A stretch of 5,991 bases of DNA from Candidatus Zhuqueibacterota bacterium (GTDB lineage Bacteria > Zhuqueibacterota > QNDG01): contig QNDG01000120.1 of assembly GCA_003645915.1 (NCBI GenBank), positions 1 to 5,991 of the forward strand, written 5' to 3'. The notes beneath the pieces are model-generated. The model saw only the letters and a program-made list of their open reading frames with translations. It made no database searches and was not told where the DNA came from. Below, piece after piece: positions 4,114 through 5,991 of this stretch. Position numbers and translations under genes: made by a program. Position 1 is the stretch's first letter. Every line of letters starts with the position of its first letter.

Positions 4114-5991
4114 GAAAAACAGCCCTTTATTCAAAATCCTTAACAAGCGCGTTGTTGTGCTGGACGGTGCCATGGGAACCATGCTGCAGCCTGTTATTGA
4201 GTCATGCAAATGCATGGATATGGCGAACCTTTTATTTCCTGAAGCTGTGTCAGATATACACAAAAAGTACAGGGATGCAGGCGCTGATATTATTTCCACA
4301 AATACATTCGGAGCAACCCGCATTAAGCTTAATTCTCTCGGGTTCGCAGATAAAGTAAAAGAGATTAACATAAAAGGTGCACAGCTTGCAAGAGAAGCAG
4401 CTCCAAGTCGCCTTATTGCAGGCGTAATAGGACCTTCGGGAAAATTAATTGAACCTCTCGGAGAGTTGAGTTTTAACCAGGCTTTTGAGGCTTTTTATGA
4501 ACAGGCTCAGTCCCTTAAACAGGGAGGCACAGACCTGTTTTTACTGGAAACATTTGCAGATTTAAAAGAGATTAAAATTGCAGTTATGGCAGTTAAAGAT
4601 GCTGCACCGGAAATACCTGTTTTTGCATCAATGACATTTGAAGAGGGATTTAAAACTTTTACAGGTACGGATCCGGAAACAGCTGCAACTGTTCTTACTT
4701 CTCTTGATGTTGATGCTGTGGGAGTTAACTGTTCCACAGGCCCTGAGCCCATGTTGGAAGTTTTGGGAAGATATGCTTTGGTTACGGATAAACCTCTGTT
4801 TGTTGAGGCAAATGCAGGAATACCTGTTTTTAAGAACGGGAAAACAGAGTACACTGTTTCTGCGGAACAGATGGCGCTGTTCGGAGAAAAATTTGTTGAA
4901 ATAGGAGCTGCAGTTGTAGGCTCATGCTGCGGCAGTACCCCTGAATATACAAAGCAGATAGCTCAAAAAGTAAAAAATAAAAAAATTGTAGCAAGACAGC
5001 CTGTAACAGGTCTTCGCCTTTCAAGCAGAACCAGTACAGTATGCATAGGCCGCGGTGAAAAATTTGCAGTAATCGGTGAAAGAATAAATCCTACAAACAG
5101 AGATGAACTTGCAGACAGCTTAAGAAACAAACGAATGTCCCTGGTTCAGAAGGAAGCAAAACTTCAGGTAGAGCAGGGAGCAGGTCTGCTTGATGTTAAT
5201 GTAGGGGTGCCAGGAATTAATGAACCTGAAGTCATGTCTCTTGTTATTCCGGCAATTGAAAACGTTGTACATGTTCCCCTTGTAATTGATACAAGCAACC
5301 CACAGGCTGTGGAAGCAGCTTTGCTTAATGTAAGCGGCAAACCTCTTATTAATTCGGTAAACGGCGGAGAAGAGAGCCTTAATACTGTTCTGCCTCTTGC
5401 AAAGAAATTCGGAGCAGCAGTTTTATGCCTTGCAGTGGATGAAAAGGGAATACCCAAAACCGCAGAGCAGCGTATTACAGTTCTTCGTAAAATTATTGAC
5501 AGAGCTCTGTCTCTCGGTATAAACAGAAACGATCTCATATGCGACTGTTTAACTCTTACGATTTCAGCTCAGCAGAAAAGAGGGGAACAGACCTTAAGAG
5601 CAATGTTAATGGTAAGAGATGAACTGGAACTCCCGAACATTCTCGGAGTCTCCAATATCTCTTTCGGACTTCCGCAGAGGAGCCTGATAAATTCTACCTT
5701 CCTTGCAATGGCAATGGCATACGGGCTTGATGCCGCAATTATGAATCCTGCTGACAAGAGGATGATGGAAACAGTACGGGCTGCGTCAGCTCTGACTGTA
5801 AGAGACCGGGATTCCAAAGATTTTATTGCAGGTTTTAAGGCAAAGAAATCGAAAAAAGGAGCAAAAACAAAAGAGGCTGCCCCGAAAAAAAGCAGTATAA
5901 GCAAACAGACTTATCAGTGCATTATTGACGGGAACAGAGATGAAATTGAGGCTCTCGTTGATACTCTTTTAAAAGAAGGAACAGATCCTCT
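4103..5991 (+). CDS. metH: Cobalamin-dependent methionine synthase MetH, N-terminal part
   Basis: The frame is open from TTG 4103 to the right edge (629 full codons). MetH transfers the methyl group of methyl-tetrahydrofolate through cobalamin to homocysteine, making methionine in the cytosol. Domain 1 (about 17-290) is the homocysteine-binding barrel: VVVLDGAMGTMLQ (17-29), DIISTNTFGA, and the zinc cysteines Cys210 in GVNCSTGP and Cys275-Cys276 in GSCCGST, close to the spacing in E. coli MetH. Domain 2 (about 320-565) is the pterin-binding barrel, with VIGERINPTNR near 323, DVNVGVPG, VIDTSNPQAVEAAL and INSVNGGEE. A lysine-rich linker (about 578-603) leads into YQCIIDGNRDEIEALV, the start of the helical cap of the cobalamin module, where the window ends. 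The cobalamin site and any activation domain are not visible. The gene overlaps the end of metF by 11 bases, so the two are probably translationally coupled. Confidence 0.95.
   Translation, partial: MISKKNSPLFKILNKRVVVLDGAMGTMLQPVIESCKCMDMANLLFPEAVSDIHKKYRDAGADIISTNTFGATRIKLNSLGFADKVKEINIKGAQLAREAAPSRLIAGVIGPSGKLIEPLGELSFNQAFEAFYEQAQSLKQGGTDLFLLETFADLKEIKIAVMAVKDAAPEIPVFASMTFEEGFKTFTGTDPETAATVLTSLDVDAVGVNCSTGPEPMLEVLGRYALVTDKPLFVEANAGIPVFKNGKTEYTVSAEQMALFGEKFVEIGAAVVGSCCGSTPEYTKQIAQKVKNKKIVARQPVTGLRLSSRTSTVCIGRGEKFAVIGERINPTNRDELADSLRNKRMSLVQKEAKLQVEQGAGLLDVNVGVPGINEPEVMSLVIPAIENVVHVPLVIDTSNPQAVEAALLNVSGKPLINSVNGGEESLNTVLPLAKKFGAAVLCLAVDEKGIPKTAEQRITVLRKIIDRALSLGINRNDLICDCLTLTISAQQKRGEQTLRAMLMVRDELELPNILGVSNISFGLPQRSLINSTFLAMAMAYGLDAAIMNPADKRMMETVRAASALTVRDRDSKDFIAGFKAKKSKKGAKTKEAAPKKSSISKQTYQCIIDGNRDEIEALVDTLLKEGTDP

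Noticed and set aside
4152..4358. Alternative plus-strand open frame overlapping the start of metH
   Set aside because: It is a shifted frame of the homocysteine-binding domain; the metH frame carries the conserved LDGAMGT and STNTFGA motifs.
5164..5904. Long minus-strand open frames within metH
   Set aside because: They are antisense to the continuous, well-conserved pterin-binding domain and show no recognisable protein features.

Overview
The window (about 40% G+C by eye) looks like the chromosome of a Gram-negative, probably anaerobic bacterium. That is an inference from a type IV pilin/pseudopilin-like gene and from a methylenetetrahydrofolate reductase (MTHFR) locus that includes an iron-sulfur subunit of the MetV type known from anaerobes. 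I cannot name the lineage from sequence alone.

Left part, minus strand (1-2019): reading leftward there is a short pseudopilin-like gene (1645-2019), then a two-gene unit made of a GalE-like sugar-nucleotide epimerase (468-1391, GTG start, good ribosome binding site, credible sigma70-type promoter) and a ribonuclease Z-like metallo-beta-lactamase protein. The latter starts inside the epimerase stop codon (ATGA overlap) and runs off the left edge.

Middle (about 2119-2735, plus strand): a compact IS200-type single-strand-transposing element with one gene, the Y1/HUH transposase tnpA. It is flanked by two 8-bp-stem hairpins with identical TCT loops. A 13-bp hairpin covers the tnpA ribosome binding site, and the loop of that hairpin is complementary to the tnpA 3' untranslated region. 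The element appears to sit between a plus-strand promoter candidate (2051-2079) and the folate/methionine operon.

Right part, plus strand (2814-5991): three overlapping genes. The first encodes a MetV-like protein (MTHFR C-terminal iron-sulfur domain), interrupted by a single in-frame TAA between its third and fourth cysteines. It is followed by metF (intact MTHFR) and metH (cobalamin-dependent methionine synthase, TTG start, cut off by the right edge). MetF would reduce methylene-tetrahydrofolate to methyl-tetrahydrofolate, with MetV as the expected electron-transfer partner. MetH would then move that methyl group to homocysteine through cobalamin.

The main points to follow up are the nonsense codon in the metV-like gene directly downstream of a transposon, and the RNA architecture of the IS200 element. 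I saw no CRISPR array, tRNA, rRNA or clear riboswitch. No stretch above 300 bases lacks a gene; the gaps at 1392-1644, 2020-2118 and 2736-2813 are covered by the entries below.
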